Source of the DNA: JAFTYO01 sp045611785 | GTDB lineage: Bacteria > Pseudomonadota > Alphaproteobacteria > RF32 > CAG-239 | DNA: 15,464 bases | Assembly: GCA_045611785.1 (NCBI GenBank) | Contig: JAZKXV010000024.1 | Location: 1-15,464 of the forward strand | Reading direction: 5' to 3' | Shown: in pieces, positions 15,391-15,464 of the stretch | Layout of the letters: every line of letters starts with the position of its first letter | Numbering within the stretch: position 1 is the stretch's first letter | Notes under the pieces: generated by a model | What the model saw: only the letters and a program-made list of their open reading frames with translations | Databases searched by the model: none | Told to the model about the DNA's origin: nothing | Made by a program: the position numbers and the translations under genes

Positions 15391-15464
15391 ATGGCAAATA
15401 CAAGTAATGAACATACACTTTTAAAAAACGTAGGTGGTATTAATCATGGAATAGGAGCAAATTG
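15391..15464 (+). CDS. N-terminus of an unidentified protein (partial)
   Basis: From the ATG at 15391 an open frame of 24 codons runs to the window edge, beginning MANTSNEHTLLKNVGGINHG. GAGGG (15382-15386) lies 4 bases before the ATG and overlaps the stop of the short ORF upstream. There is no signal peptide in the visible part. I do not recognise it, and too little is visible to assign a family. Confidence 0.45.
   Translation, partial: MANTSNEHTLLKNVGGINHGIGAN

Overview
The window comes from an AT-rich (about one third G+C by eye) Gram-negative bacterium, most likely an alphaproteobacterium. The lineage clues are lpxI (not lpxH) overlapping lpxB, a map-radC pair, an alphaproteobacterial-type ComEC with a reduced C-terminus, and a SucC with the alphaproteobacterial insertion in its nucleotide loop. 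Species cannot be named. An uncultured host- or gut-associated lineage would fit, but that is a guess.

Layout. Positions 1-391 hold tRNA-Pro(UGG) on the minus strand with its own promoter and terminator. Downstream of its 3' end lies the broken N-terminus of a tyrosine-type integrase, the scar of an element that used this tRNA as attachment site. Positions 478-1994 (minus) are map-radC, behind a good sigma-70 promoter. Positions 2161-11158 (plus) are one long co-directional run: lpxI-lpxB (lipid A), comEC (DNA uptake), sufS-sufT-sufE (sulfur mobilisation for Fe-S clusters), sucC-sucD paralogues, and comF. It ends at a bidirectional terminator shared with the converging alaS. Positions 11187-13820 (minus) are alaS, which has an in-frame amber codon at codon 18. 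Positions 13953-14684 (minus) are an unrecognised 243-residue protein with its own near-consensus promoter and terminator. Positions 14790-15263 (minus) are a TspO-family membrane protein. The plus-strand right edge carries an 8-codon mini-ORF and the start of an unidentified CDS that leaves the window.

Most of this is housekeeping. Two things stand out. First, the SucCD pair keeps the succinyl-CoA synthetase fold, but SucD has Tyr where the phosphorylated catalytic His should be. The partner Glu, the phosphate-loop Gly and a conserved Cys are changed too, and SucC has changed in several otherwise invariant loops. The pair is cut off from sucAB and mdh and tightly packed between sufE and comF, so it looks like a re-purposed or pseudoenzyme version of the complex. 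Second, alaS, normally essential and single copy, carries a TAG at exactly the position where other AlaRS proteins have a Lys or Gln codon, with conserved sequence on both sides.
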